A model generated the notes under the pieces. The model was not told the origin of the DNA. It made no database searches and was given only the letters and a program-made list of their open reading frames with translations. Shown piece after piece: positions 10,718 to 22,600 of a stretch of 64,000 bases of DNA. Numbering within the stretch: the stretch's first letter is position 1; each line of letters begins with the position of its first letter. Made by a program: the position numbers and the translations under genes. Source of the stretch: Platanthera guangdongensis (lineage: Eukaryota > Streptophyta > Magnoliopsida > Asparagales > Orchidaceae); NCBI GenBank assembly GCA_039583875.1, contig CM077155.1, positions 6,436,043 to 6,500,042 on the forward strand. Direction: 5' to 3'.

Positions 10718-12029
10718 TAAAGATTGTCTGAATATAATGAATCTACCGATGAGAATTGACAATCAAATATGTAAAACGAGTTTCTCAAAGAATGAAAACT
10801 TTAAGACCTATGTTGCAAATACCGATATAGAATGCCACGCTTTCTTATGCCTAGACGAAAAAAACGAGGCGGAATTCGGTTTAGATCATTTTATTTCTCG
10901 TTTGAACATAATCAAATCTCATATAAACTTTAAGTTTGATAAATATGTGGCAGACTATTATGTATTGAAGTTTAAAATTTGATCAATAATAATAGACCAT
11001 TTAGCATAAATTTTCCTTTTATTAAATAAGATTACCTTAGCATAACTTTTTCCTCTTATTAAATAAGATTATCTTAGCGTAACATTTTTCTTTAATTGAT
11101 CTTAATTATGCAAAAAAATGTACAACATTAAAAACGAACGATGAATTTCGGTGTGGTGCAGCTGCCGGCGTATATTTGCCGCTATATATTTGGCCCTGTC
11201 TAGACCTTTGGCTTAAGGGTTGAAGGATTATAGAAGAGTTGGGGCTTTTCTTTGTGCCCTAAAACTTATTCCTAGTTAGGCTCTAATACTTGAGTTTTAA
11301 ACAGATATGCTCAAGAAGCATATGATGTATAATTCATTGTGGATGAGCACATGTAGTTGGGCTAATAACCTTTTTCTAATCCAAAGCACATATCATAAGC
11401 AAAAGAAGCAATTGAATTAGGTATTGTTCTTCTTCTTTGCATTTTCACTGTGGCTCTGTTGGGATTTGGATACAGCGCCCACTAATGTAACATCAAATGC
11501 AGATCATATTAGAGTGTGCAAATGAGTGTTCAAGAAATGATCATGATTTCATAATTATTTAAAAATAATTGCTTGACATAAAGTATTTCAAAGGTTTTCC
11601 TAAAACAGTCACCAAAAAGGAGATTTGACAGACATTTTATAATGTGTTTTTGCTTTCTGAAAAGCTATGTAAAAGAAACTCATTCAAACAGATCTTCATT
11701 TGCAATAGATCTTTTCCAAAAAATTTTTTGCATACCCTCCTTTTGCTACCACTCTTTTTCCAACGGTCACCGCTCTCTCAAACAGATCCTTATTTTCACC
11801 ATCCTTAATTTATTTGTTGTGGGATATTTGAACTTGTAAAATAATATCAGTTATTATATTTTCACAAAATATAGCATTTCAGTTTTGATAATATTGCCAT
11901 AGTACAAATATCATTATTAACAATAATTATAATAATAATAATAATATCAGTAATTGCAATACAGCTGAAACACATTTTCCATTTATCACTAATAGTTAAC
12001 TATAAAATGATATCCATAACTTCATGACA
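10718..12029. other. AT-rich intergenic
   Basis: An open frame of 81 codons at 10737-10982 has no recognisable family or splice context and is not called. The rest is AT-rich, with (aat)n near 11930. Nothing else was recognised. Confidence 0.5.
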
Positions 12030-12037
12030 GTATAAAC

Positions 12038-13309
12038 CAAGATTTTAAGAGCCGGATCGAAAATTGAACTGGGATAAAGGAGAGGTTTTAGGTCGAATAA
12101 GTCGAATCGGTGCAACCGGGATTGAATCATAATAACCTAATATTATAAAACATATTTTTAGTATTATTGAATTTTTTATCATCACACACAAAATAAACAC
12201 ATTTAATTATAATGTACAAAATGTCTTCGTATTAAAATTTATCTAAAAAATAAAATTAGACATTGATTAAAACATTATAAAATATTAAATATAAACAATT
12301 TCTAAAATAATAGTTTTTAAGTTGGTTCAAATGCATAAACGAATAAATCTTAAATCTTAAAACTAATATTTTTATTTTGAGTAGACTATCTCGAAAAAAC
12401 TACAATTTTAAAATGTAAATTATACCTATGTATTAGTCGTGCACAATAGAACTGTCGTGTCGGTCTGGGACCGGTGTTTTGGCCTATCAGTCCAGACTGG
12501 TCCCGTTCAAACCGGTCCCGGTCCGGGACTAATTTTCCTTCTCTTGAGGAGGACCAGCTGGGACCGGAGGACCGGTCCTAACCGGTTCCGAACCGGTCTT
12601 TTTCATCCACCACATTATGCCCAAGTGTAAAAGACATGTATTTAACTTTCAAAATTCCTCCGCTTGAGGAGGACCGATTCAATGATGAGGAGAAGAAGCA
12701 GTTCAAGGCATTGGAAGTCACCTGCAACCTCAACAATGTTGCGTGCAAGCTGAAATGATTGGTCTTTTATCAAAAACCGGTTTTTTACCGGTCCCGGTCC
12801 GGGACCAGTCTTTTATCGGTCGAGGTCCAGGACTGGTCTTTGATGAAAAAAGGGGAACCCCTGGGACCGATCCAGGATCGGACCGGTCCCTAATAGGGAC
12901 CAGTCCCTCGCCGGTCCTAACCGGGCCGGTCCCAACCGGACCGATTTTTTTGTGAAAGCCTACTATGTATTAATGTTTGTGTAATTATTTCTTAAATTAG
13001 TAATATTCTATTTAGATTTATATATCATAAATTCAAATATTTCAAAAAGGTTTGGCACCTGAGGTGGTTGAATTCTTAGGTTTGGCGCCTGATATTAAGT
13101 GTTCGAATCTCCCTCTTTAAATTAAATTCAAAATTTTGCCCGGAGCGGTTCATTGAAACTGGACCGGTCCCCGGTTCTACGGCCCGCCCGCCCGGTTCCG
13201 CAGTTGTTAGCCGGTTTGTGGCAGGAGAGGTTCTTTGGGCTGGACCGGACTGCCTGGGTTCCTAGTCACCGGTTGAACTGGCCGGTCCAATCCGATTTTC
13301 AAAACCTGG
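12038..13309. mobile_element. Non-autonomous hAT-like element
   Basis: A perfect 8-bp direct repeat GTATAAAC flanks the element (12030-12037 and 13310-13317), the duplication length typical of hAT transposons. The ends are imperfect inverted repeats of at least 20 bp (caagattttaagagccgg against the complement of ccgattttcaaaacctgg). Inside are dense accggtcc/ggtcccggtccggg repeats at 12455-12950 and 13155-13290, separated by AT-rich sequence, as in hAT subterminal regions. No transposase was seen. Confidence 0.7.
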
Positions 13310-13507
13310 GTATAAACTCTTGTATGAGCATATGTTCCAGAATGTGTTTTAAGAACTAATCACAAGGGGAAGATAAGAAAGCTGATTTGGGTTATAAAAT
13401 GGCAACCATTACATCATTTTCAAGCAGCAATTACATATAAGAACAGATTAAATTTAACTAATTAAAAATAATAAACAAGGAAACACACATTTTGATGAAA
13501 ACATTTT

Positions 13508-13684
13508 TCAGCCAGCTTTAACGGCTTTCTGCTCCTCAGTATGCTTCTGCTTGCTCTCTTTAGACCCCAAAAACAATTTGAATGCCCATACAGCAAGGAC
13601 CGTAGCTTGGATAGGAGCAAGCCAATACACAAATAGATGCTCCAAAGTTATGTGATCCCCTCGAGCATATGCCCAGCCAAAGGC
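13508..13684 (-). CDS. SIP2-1: SIP2 exon 3 (C-terminal)
   Basis: Acceptor tttcacag|GCC. The exon encodes [21 protein letters not shown], the last membrane helix, and a Lys/Glu-rich cytosolic tail ending VKAG before TGA. The first residues complete the NPAS|AFGWAY junction begun in exon 2, more than 31 kb away. Confidence 0.93.
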   Translation of the reverse strand, partial: AFGWAYARGDHITLEHLFVYWLAPIQATVLAVWAFKLFLGSKESKQKHTEEQKAVKAG

Positions 13685-16600
13685 CTGTGAAAGGGTGTTC
13701 AGTTATCAAAATTCACACTATCAGCATCATTAGCTTTATCCAATTTATTCAGTCTCAAATATTTATTATCCATTCATCCATATTGAATCTTGTCTGAGAT
13801 CCTAAAAATATTCTCAAGATTCATTTCGAACAACTTTTACCATTTTACCCATAGATCTAATCTTGTAATATACAATTCTTACGCATTCTGAGACCATTAG
13901 AGACACCTGTTGGGCGTTGTGAGAGTTTAGCCACAAGGCATGTCAAACGGGGAAGGGAGGGTGTAGACCAATAAAGACTTGAAATGAAACTGTAAGGAAA
14001 GACATGATGTACTTAGGCATGTTGGAATTATCGGGTCAATGTCGGGTTATTACAGTATTTAGGTGTATTTGTGTTTAGTCCCACACTGACTATCAATGTC
14101 TTTGAGTCATGTTTTAATCTTATTTAAAGCCCCTTATGTGGAAGAATAAATCATTCAACTATTTCTCCTCTTTATTTCTACTTGGTATCAGAGGGAGAGT
14201 GAAACTTTTCCTCCTGAGTAAACCCTAAAATTCCTTTTTCCCGTGGCCTCCATTTTCTTCCCCCTCCGCCGCCTGATTTCATCGCTGCTCCCGACGGGGA
14301 TATCTTCCGCTCCCGTCGACAGGATCAGCCTCTGACTCCGTCGACGGGAGGCTCTGTTTCTGTCATACTCGATCCCGTCTGCACCGTCGTCGACGAGAGG
14401 CTCTGCTACCGCCTGATCCGACTACTTCTTCCCTCATTGGCTTCAATTATCATCGCTCTGACTGCTGCGTCTACCTCCATCGACGACGCTTCCGCCTGCG
14501 CAGACTTCTGCCGATTCCTCCTCTCCCGATGGCAGCAACTGGGTCTCGGCTTCTCCGTCCGGCATATCCCAGGACGTTCTTGGTTGTTTCCCCAATCGTC
14601 GACTGTTCCAGATCGCATCTCCTGTCGCCTCTTCTCCCAACGTCGGATCTGGCTTCTATCCCTGCTCTTCTTCTCATCGACGGAACCGCTACTCTCCTCC
14701 CTCGATCTCGTTTCCTGGGGGTGCAGCTACTGCCTGCTGGAGTGCTTGATCCATTCAACGACTGCCCTGTCTCCCGCCGTCATCTGCTTCAGGCCAGTCC
14801 TCATGTCTTCCCTTTGTTGCTGGTGCCCCCATGTAGGAGTTCCCACTGCTGTTCACAGCTACTTCTGCCGCTGCACCTTGGTTTCTATCAATTCCAGCTA
14901 CTACCGCCTCTTCCGGGGGATGATCTCTTGCGGATAATGAAGTTTCATGCTAGTTTTAGTCGTTTTTGTGTGTCTTTACTCTTTAATTGTCCTTGTTTGA
15001 TTGTTGTTCGTATTTGATTAGTCTGGTCTAGTTATGCCTATATGAACGTGGTATCCAGGTGAGAGGGAGTGTTGGGATGATGCGACCCGGATGATCCTTC
15101 TCGATGTTCGCCTTAGTCTCACACGGCCTCTAGGCTTATGTTGCATTGTCGTTTTTGCGTCTCCACATGTTTTCTTTTGATTGATCATGTGTTCGGGGGG
15201 CGATTGATGTTGGTGTTCTATTCTCATCGGGTTGTGTCGTGTGAGACAGTGTCGTGCGGGACTGTGTCATGAGGGACCGTTTTTGTGCGGATTGTCCCCG
15301 ACAGATTATCCCCGATCACTCGTTTGATGACTTGCTCAACATCTTTCGTTCTCTTTCGCATGTTGTGTGTGTAGGTGATGTGTGTTGACCATTTTTCAAT
15401 GAGTCCACGTCGTGTGTGGGTCCTACGTCGTATGTGGGTCCTGCGTCGTGTGTGGCTATGTCCCCGGCTTGATTCCCTAGTTTGGATTTTCCCCCTGGTG
15501 GCTCGTCTGATGTTTTGTCCCGCATCATCTGTCTCCATTGTCGTTATTTGTTGTGTCCAAGCTGAAGGGTCCCCCCTTCAGCTTGAGGGGGAGTATTGGA
15601 ATTATCGGGTCAATGTCGGATTATTAGAGTATTTAGGTGTATTTGTGTTTAGTCACACACCGGCTATCAGTGTCTTTAAGTCATGTTGTAATCATATTTA
15701 AAAGCCCCTTATGTGGAAGAATAAATAATTCAAGTATTTCTCCTCTTTATTTTTACTAGGCATTCATGAGATTATGACTAAAGATAGGGCACAATGGCGA
15801 CAAAGGATCCATATAGCCAACCCCACTATAGTGGGATAAAGACTTGAGTGTTGTGGTTGTTTATTTTATTTTTATTCATTATCTTATTTTCTTTTGTATT
15901 TGTATTGCTTAGGTGGATGTGTGGACACACAAGAATGGATAAAATTAGAAATGAATGTATCAGGGATAAGACTGGAGTGGGACCAATTGCACAGAAAATG
16001 CGAGAAGCTCGACTAAGATGGTTTGGACACGTACAAAAGAGATCATTAGAGTCACCTGTTAGACGTTGTGAGAGTTTAGTCACTAGGCATGCTAAATGGG
16101 GGAGGGGTAGACCGATAAAGACTTGAAATGAAACAATAAGGAAAGACATGATGTACTTAGGCATTAGTGAGATTATGACTAAAGATAGGGCACAATAGCA
16201 ACGAAGGATTCGTATAGCCGACCCCACTATAGGGGGATAAAGGCTCGAGTGTTGTTGCTGTTGTTGTAGACATTAATTTTATCTGCACTTCTAATTGATG
16301 TATAGCCAACCATATGTTTTACATGTTCAAACATTCTAAAACTATTTTTCAATCATCATATCTTCGACTCACAGTCACTCTTAACAATTTCTCTACTGTA
16401 AATAATTCATTAGCATATCCTTCCTATTTTAACTTTTTTATTTCTGTCACAAAAACAATCATTTTTGCAGAGCTATAGTTATTGAATTGACGAGGTGTCC
16501 TACACATAATCTCCTTGTCCGAGATATAACTGAATATTGCGTATTATTAAACAGCAGTGATCAATGCTTAGCTTTTGTGTGTGCATATTTTTTGTTAGAA

Positions 16601-19600
16601 GGTGAATGATAGCCTTTAAAATTTGAAGAAAACTAGATTACAGTAGCAGTGAATATAGGGTATGTTAATATAGAAATCATTACTCTGAGATTGAATTGGA
16701 GGATCAAGCTCCATTTATTCAGCTTGAGTGCTACATGAGAGTTTGTATTCCTTAAAATTTCAGGGCATATTAGATGCAATCTGCTTCTTTACTTGGGTAA
16801 ACTTTTTCATAATAATTCTAGTCTTCTAGCATGCATCTACCTTGGCATTCCTTTTAGTCGTTATCAACTTGGCTATAAAATTAATGTTGTCTTTGTAACC
16901 CAACACTCAAATCTACTTAAAATGTTAGAAAAATATGCAAAGTGAGGTGTTCCCGGCTAGGCTTTTTATTTTATGAGAGTTATTTTTATTACATCAAAAG
17001 ACTATGGGTATTTATAGACTATATACCTATGTAATTGTAGAGAAAGCTCAAAGCTTGTATGTATTGATTGAGTATGTAAATACAAGCAGAGAATACATAT
17101 ATATAGGAGGAAGAGAGAGAGTACAAATCCTATACAAGATGTGGGACTAAAAGAGAAGAAAGCATAAATGGGCCTAAAACAAGGCCCAATATGGGTTATT
17201 CTAACACTCCTCCGCAAGCTGGAGCACACAAATCGTATGCACCAAGCTTGGACAGACATTGATAGAAGGATGCCTTGGGAAGAGCCTTTGTGAGGACATC
17301 CGCAGCTTGTTCCGTCCCTGGAACATGCTTGAGATCGAGCTTCTTCATTTGAACTTTCTCTCGAACGAAGTGACAATCGACTTCAATGTGCTTCGTTCTT
17401 TCATGGAAAACTGGGTTCTTGGCGATATGTATAACCGCTTGGCTATCACAAAGAAGAAGAGCCGGAGAAGGTAATTTGACACCCAGATCAGTGAGGAGAC
17501 TTTCAAGCCACGTCAGTTCTGATACAACAGATGTCATTGCCCGGTATTCTGCCTCAGCTGATGATCGAGCAACGACCGCTTGTTTCTTGCTTCGCCATGT
17601 AACCAAATGGTCCCCAAAGTATGTGCAGAAACCACTAGTAGATCGCCGGTCATCAAGAGAGTCAGCATAATTTGCATCAGAGTATGCCACTAAGGTTGGA
17701 GCAGACGAGGAAGTCCGGTAAACAAGTCTTTGACCCGGGGCTGTTTTTAGGTACCTGAGAATACGTTCAACAGCCTGAAGATGAGATTTACGAGGAGAGT
17801 GCATGTATCGACTGACAAGACCAACAGCAAAGAAAATATCTGGTCTGATAACCGTGAGATAGATCAATTTCTCAACTAGTCGTCGATAATATTCAGGATT
17901 CTGGAGAAGTAGATCCGAGTCAGATGCCTGAGCACATAACTTGTGGTTTACATCCATGGGGGTATCACTTGACTTACACCCTAAAAGACCAGCATCATGA
18001 AGAAGATCAATACAGTACTTTCGTTGAGATAGAATAAGCCCGTCCGGTCGCCTGACAACCTCAAGACCCAGAAAGTATCGTAGAGTTCCCTGGTCCTTTG
18101 TCTGGAAGACCGAGTTTAGATGCACTTTGACGGCATGTATCCCTTGCGAGTCATCTCCTGTAATGATGATGTCGTCAACATATACTAACAGAAGGACCGT
18201 CCCTTTGGTCGGTGACGAGTGAACAGCGAGAAGTCGGCCGAGCTTCGAGTAAAACCGATATCATGAAGGATCTTACTGAATTTGTCAAACCAGGCTCATG
18301 GAGATTGTTTGAGACCATACAGAGCATTAAGAAGGCGGCATACCTGAGAATCCCCCGTGGTCTCAAACCCGGGCGGTTGTTACATGTAGACCGTCTCCTG
18401 GAGATCCCTATTTAAGAAGACATTCTTGATATCGAGTTGAAAGAGGGGCCACTGGCGATGAACAGCGACAAAGATGAGGACTCGAACGGTATTGAGCTTG
18501 GCGACCGGAGAGAAAGTTTCCTCATAGTCGAGTTCTGTTGCTGGGTGAAGCCGCGAGCCACAAGACGAGCCTTCAGACGGTCAATCGTCCCATCAGCAGC
18601 ATGTTTGATGACAAAGACCCACTTGCACCCAACCGGTTTCTGACCCGGAGGAAGGGGACAACGGTCCAGGTCTGGTTAGCCCAGAGGGCAGACATTTCCT
18701 CCTCCATGGCTGCCCGCCAGTCGGGATGTTGAAGCGCCTCCTGCACAGAGTTAGGAACAGTAATCGAAGAAAGAGAAGTAGCAAATGTGTGCAGAGGAGG
18801 AGAGAGGCGATGAAGAGAGACGTAGGCATCCAGAGGATGGGCAGTGGAAGGCGTTACCTGATCAGAACGACGCGAAGTATCCGTGGTGGAGGTCGGCTGC
18901 AGAGGGGCAATGGAACCGGGAGGGCGACGAGTGTTAGATACGGATACGGGTGGTTTTTGGTGGTATAGCAGGAGCGGGGGCAAGAGAAACGGGCGAATGT
19001 GGTGTAGTAGCGGGAATAACGGGGCGTGGTAAAGATGGAGGAAGAAGAGTCGGTGGGAGCGCAACAGGTAACGGAGCAGGGAAAAACGGTTGTTTCTTCC
19101 CGCAAGATAACGTCAGCAGAAACGGTGATCTTGCGAGTAGCGGGGTGAGTAACAGACATAACCCTTCTGGGTGCGTGAGTAGCCGACAAAGATGGTGTTT
19201 CACCGCCCTGGGATCCAATTTATCCGAGGAGGGCCCGAGGCTGTGGACATAGCAGGTGCTGCCGAAGATACGAGGCGGGAGAGGGAAAGTCGGAGTGGAG
19301 GGAAACAATATGCTAAACAGAGTAGCATAATTGAGGACAGAGGAGAGGAGGCGGTTGATGAGAAAACAGACAGTGGAAACCGCAAAGTTCCAGTATGCCT
19401 TGGGAACATGCATTTGAAGCATGAGGGAGCGGGCGACATCGAGTAAATGACGGTTCTTTCGTTCGACAACCCCATTTTGCTGGGGCGTGTAAGCGCAAGA
19501 GGTTTGATGTAGAATCTCGTATTCCGAACACAAAGTGGTAAAGTCGTGGCTGGTGTACTCACGAGCATTGTCAGTACGGAGGGTTTTGAGAGTGGTGTGG

Positions 19601-22600
19601 AATTGCGTCCGGGTCTCGAGGACAAATGCCCGAAAAACCCGGGGAAGCTCGGAGCGTTCACGGAGTAAGTAGAGCCACGTAGTGCGAGAGTGATCATCAA
19701 TAAACGTGATAAAATAACGAAAACCACAGATACTGGGAATCCTAAATGGACCCCATACATCCGAATGAACGAGATCAAGGGAGCTACACTCTGAGTACAA
19801 TGTGAAGGAAAAGAAGAACGCAGCTGTTGTCGAGGATACATGAGTCACACTGAAAAGAAGTAAAAGGAATATCTGGAAGAGCCGCTGGAGTACTGGTAGA
19901 GGGGTATGACCAAGTCGGCGATGCCATACAGTGGAGGAGACGAAAGACAGAATGGTGGGAGAGTCATCGAGAAGGTAGAGCCCGTTCCGCAGCTGGCCTC
20001 TACCAATGGTAGTCCGCGTCCGCCGATCCTATATAACAAAAGAAGAATAAGTGAATATAATAGAACAATCCAGATCACTTGTAAGACGCCCCACAGATAG
20101 TAAATTAAAGGGTGAACTCAGAACATGAAGAGCCGAGCGAAGGGAGGGGGATTGACTGGTTGGGAGAAAGATCGGCCGAGCCGGAGATAGGAACCAGCGC
20201 CCCATTGGCCACAGTGATAGACTTCGGATAAGGAGAGTCTGAGTACTTTGCAGGACGTTGCAAAGTAATGTGATGAGTGGCACCAGAGTCCACAATCCAG
20301 CCCGGGCTGGTGGAGAGACAAGCAGTACCTGTGTTGGAGATGGAGGCGACGGAGGCCGAGGGTGGGTTGAGCAGGCCCTGGAGATGCTGGAGCTGAAGAC
20401 GGACGGTCTCAAAATCAGGAGAACTGACTTCAGTAACAACAGAAGCCGTCGGGCGAGGGGGATAGCCGATTTTCTTATAGCAGGTCGCCTCAAGATGACC
20501 ATCTTTCCGCAGAAGGAGCACTTTGGCGGCCGCGGCCACCCACGGCCACGGGACCCGCGAGCCCGAACGTCCCCCCCCCCACCCCCCACCCCCGAGCAGA
20601 AGTGGGAGGGGATGGTAAGAGCGGAGGGCCTGCTGAAGAAGAGCCGGTGGAGAAGGAGAAGGAGGATCTGGAGGAGGGGAGACCCGGAGAATCATGGAGC
20701 AGACATCAGAGAAAGATGGTGTGGTGGGAGCAGCCGGGACTGAGCACGAAGACTCTGTAGATGAGATTGGAGGCGGGCCATGATGATGGCAATGCAAGAA
20801 GCGTCCTTCTGAGCCGCTGAGCAGCATGATCATTGGTGGGCGGCTGATGCTGGATCCAAGCTTCAGCAAGAGTTTTACCCCGAGCGACAAACGAGGTCAT
20901 ATCTGAAGCGCCGCCAGTGTCGAGAGTGAAAAGGTCAGTGAGGATGTGGTAAAGATGCTGAAGACTGTCGCGGCCGGAGTACAAGGAATGTAGCTCATCC
21001 CACATAGCCTTGGCGGGTGTCGTGGTACATAGCCATTGATAAGGCTCACCATCCAAGGAATTCAGAATCCAAGTCTGAACGCGTCCGTCATTTCGGAGCC
21101 AATCATCCGTAAGGGAGAAGGAGGTGCCTGAGTAAGGTGAGGCAGAAGTCCCTTAGCCTGAAGAACCCGCTGAACTGAATGCACCCATGGAATAAAGTTT
21201 TTTTTGTCGGAAAGAGAGATTGTTGTGATCCGGAGCTCGTCACGAAGTTCGGCAGAACAAGGCCGGGCGGTCTGGCGGACAGGCCGGGGGGGACAGTAGG
21301 CGGGCTGGTCGCCGAGCTTGTAGAATTACCAGAAGAAGCCATAGAGACAGGCCGCAGAACCAGACGACCTAGGAAGACCGCCGCGGAAAGAGCAGGATGT
21401 CGCACGACAAGGCCGCGGCAGGAAGGACAGGAGACCGCGACCAAGAAAGCGGAAAGGAAAACTAGTCCGCTCGGTCACACTGGCATCAGCGATGAGTCAG
21501 AGCGCGACCCAAATGCGGAAAGAAAGAGAGTTCGCACGGTCTAGGTGAACACAGTAGCGATCAAAGCACAGGAATTAGGCCGCAGCGGACAGGAGCAGTC
21601 CGCAAGAAGAGAGGGAGAGGCCGGCGGATAAGAACAATCCGTAAGAGAGGATAGCCGAAGCGACTAGAGCAGAGATCGCCCGGTCAAGGTGTGAAAAACA
21701 CAAGCGGCTGGAGGAGGCCACGACCAAAGGCGAAGCGGACATGGAGAAGAAGGCCGCAGCGGGCAGAGACAAGTCGCGCGGACAGAGAGGAGAAGAGCAG
21801 GAGACCGCGACCAAGATGCGGGTGAGAAAGGAACAGCCCGCACGGTCAGGCGGATCACAGCAGCAAACTGAGGAAGCAAACCGCGAGTATAAAGACAAGC
21901 GGATTTGGGGAAGGCAGAAGCGGAGAGCAAAGTGGCGGACTGAAGACAGGTCGCGGCGAGTAGGGAGTCCGCAGCGGACAGAAAAGAAGGTGGCCCCACG
22001 AATTAGGAAGGAGGAAAGGCTATAAAAAGCAAGGGGGGGATGTGGATCCACGGGAGAAGGAGAGTAACAGGAGGTAGCGGAACAGCTGCGGACTGAGAGG
22101 GACAATCCGCAGAGGCAAGCGGATAGAGACGAACAACTCGCGAAGGCAGGTCGCGAGAGACAAGCCGCGGGAGCAGGCCGCGAGAGAGGCCGCGGGAGGC
22201 AGGCCGCGAGAGATCACTAGGTGCGGTCAGAACAAAGGAGACCGCGAGAATCGTAACCTGGCTCTGATACCATGATGAGAAAGCTCAAAGCTTGTATGTA
22301 TTGATTGAGTATGTAAATACAAGGAGAGAATACATATATATAGGAGGAAGAGAGAGAGAACAAATCCATAGAAGATGTGGGACTAAAAGAGAAGAAAGCA
22401 TAAATGGGCCAAAAACAAGGGCCCAATACATGGGTTATTCTAACAGTAACAAAAGTCAACATTTTGTGCTCATATTTAAAACTGAATACATCAGCTATAC
22501 TTAAACTCTTCACTGTCTTTATTCTGCAGGATAAGCTGATCCACAAGCTGTCTTCTTGAGGGCTGCTTTGTTTTCTCCAGCTTCACCATTACCTTCTTGG

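Larger units (their letters stand above)
17036..22445 (-). mobile_element. Copia element A (5.4 kb), inside the LTR of D
   Basis: The LTRs are 22276-22445 (5') and 17036-17206 (3'), with about eight differences between them by eye. The primer site tggtatcagagcc is the complement of 22260-22272, and a polypurine tract lies beside 17207. The flanking duplication is GTAAT against GTAAC (17031-17035, 22446-22450), one mismatch. Gag-pol decay is advanced, with pieces in all three minus frames. It belongs to the same family as element C. Confidence 0.88.

Noticed and set aside
10737..10982. 81-codon open frame
   Set aside because: No family resemblance, no conserved start context, AT-rich. Most likely chance or part of a decayed repeat.
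14437..15017. Long overlapping open frames (over 160 codons) inside the TRIM-like element
   Set aside because: They occur in several phases because the C/T-rich sequence has few stops. No protein family is recognised, so no CDS is called.
20258..20743. Plus-strand open frames across Copia A, and similar ones across B and C
   Set aside because: They are shadows of gag-pol coding on the minus strand with the expected Arg/Gly/Pro-rich composition.
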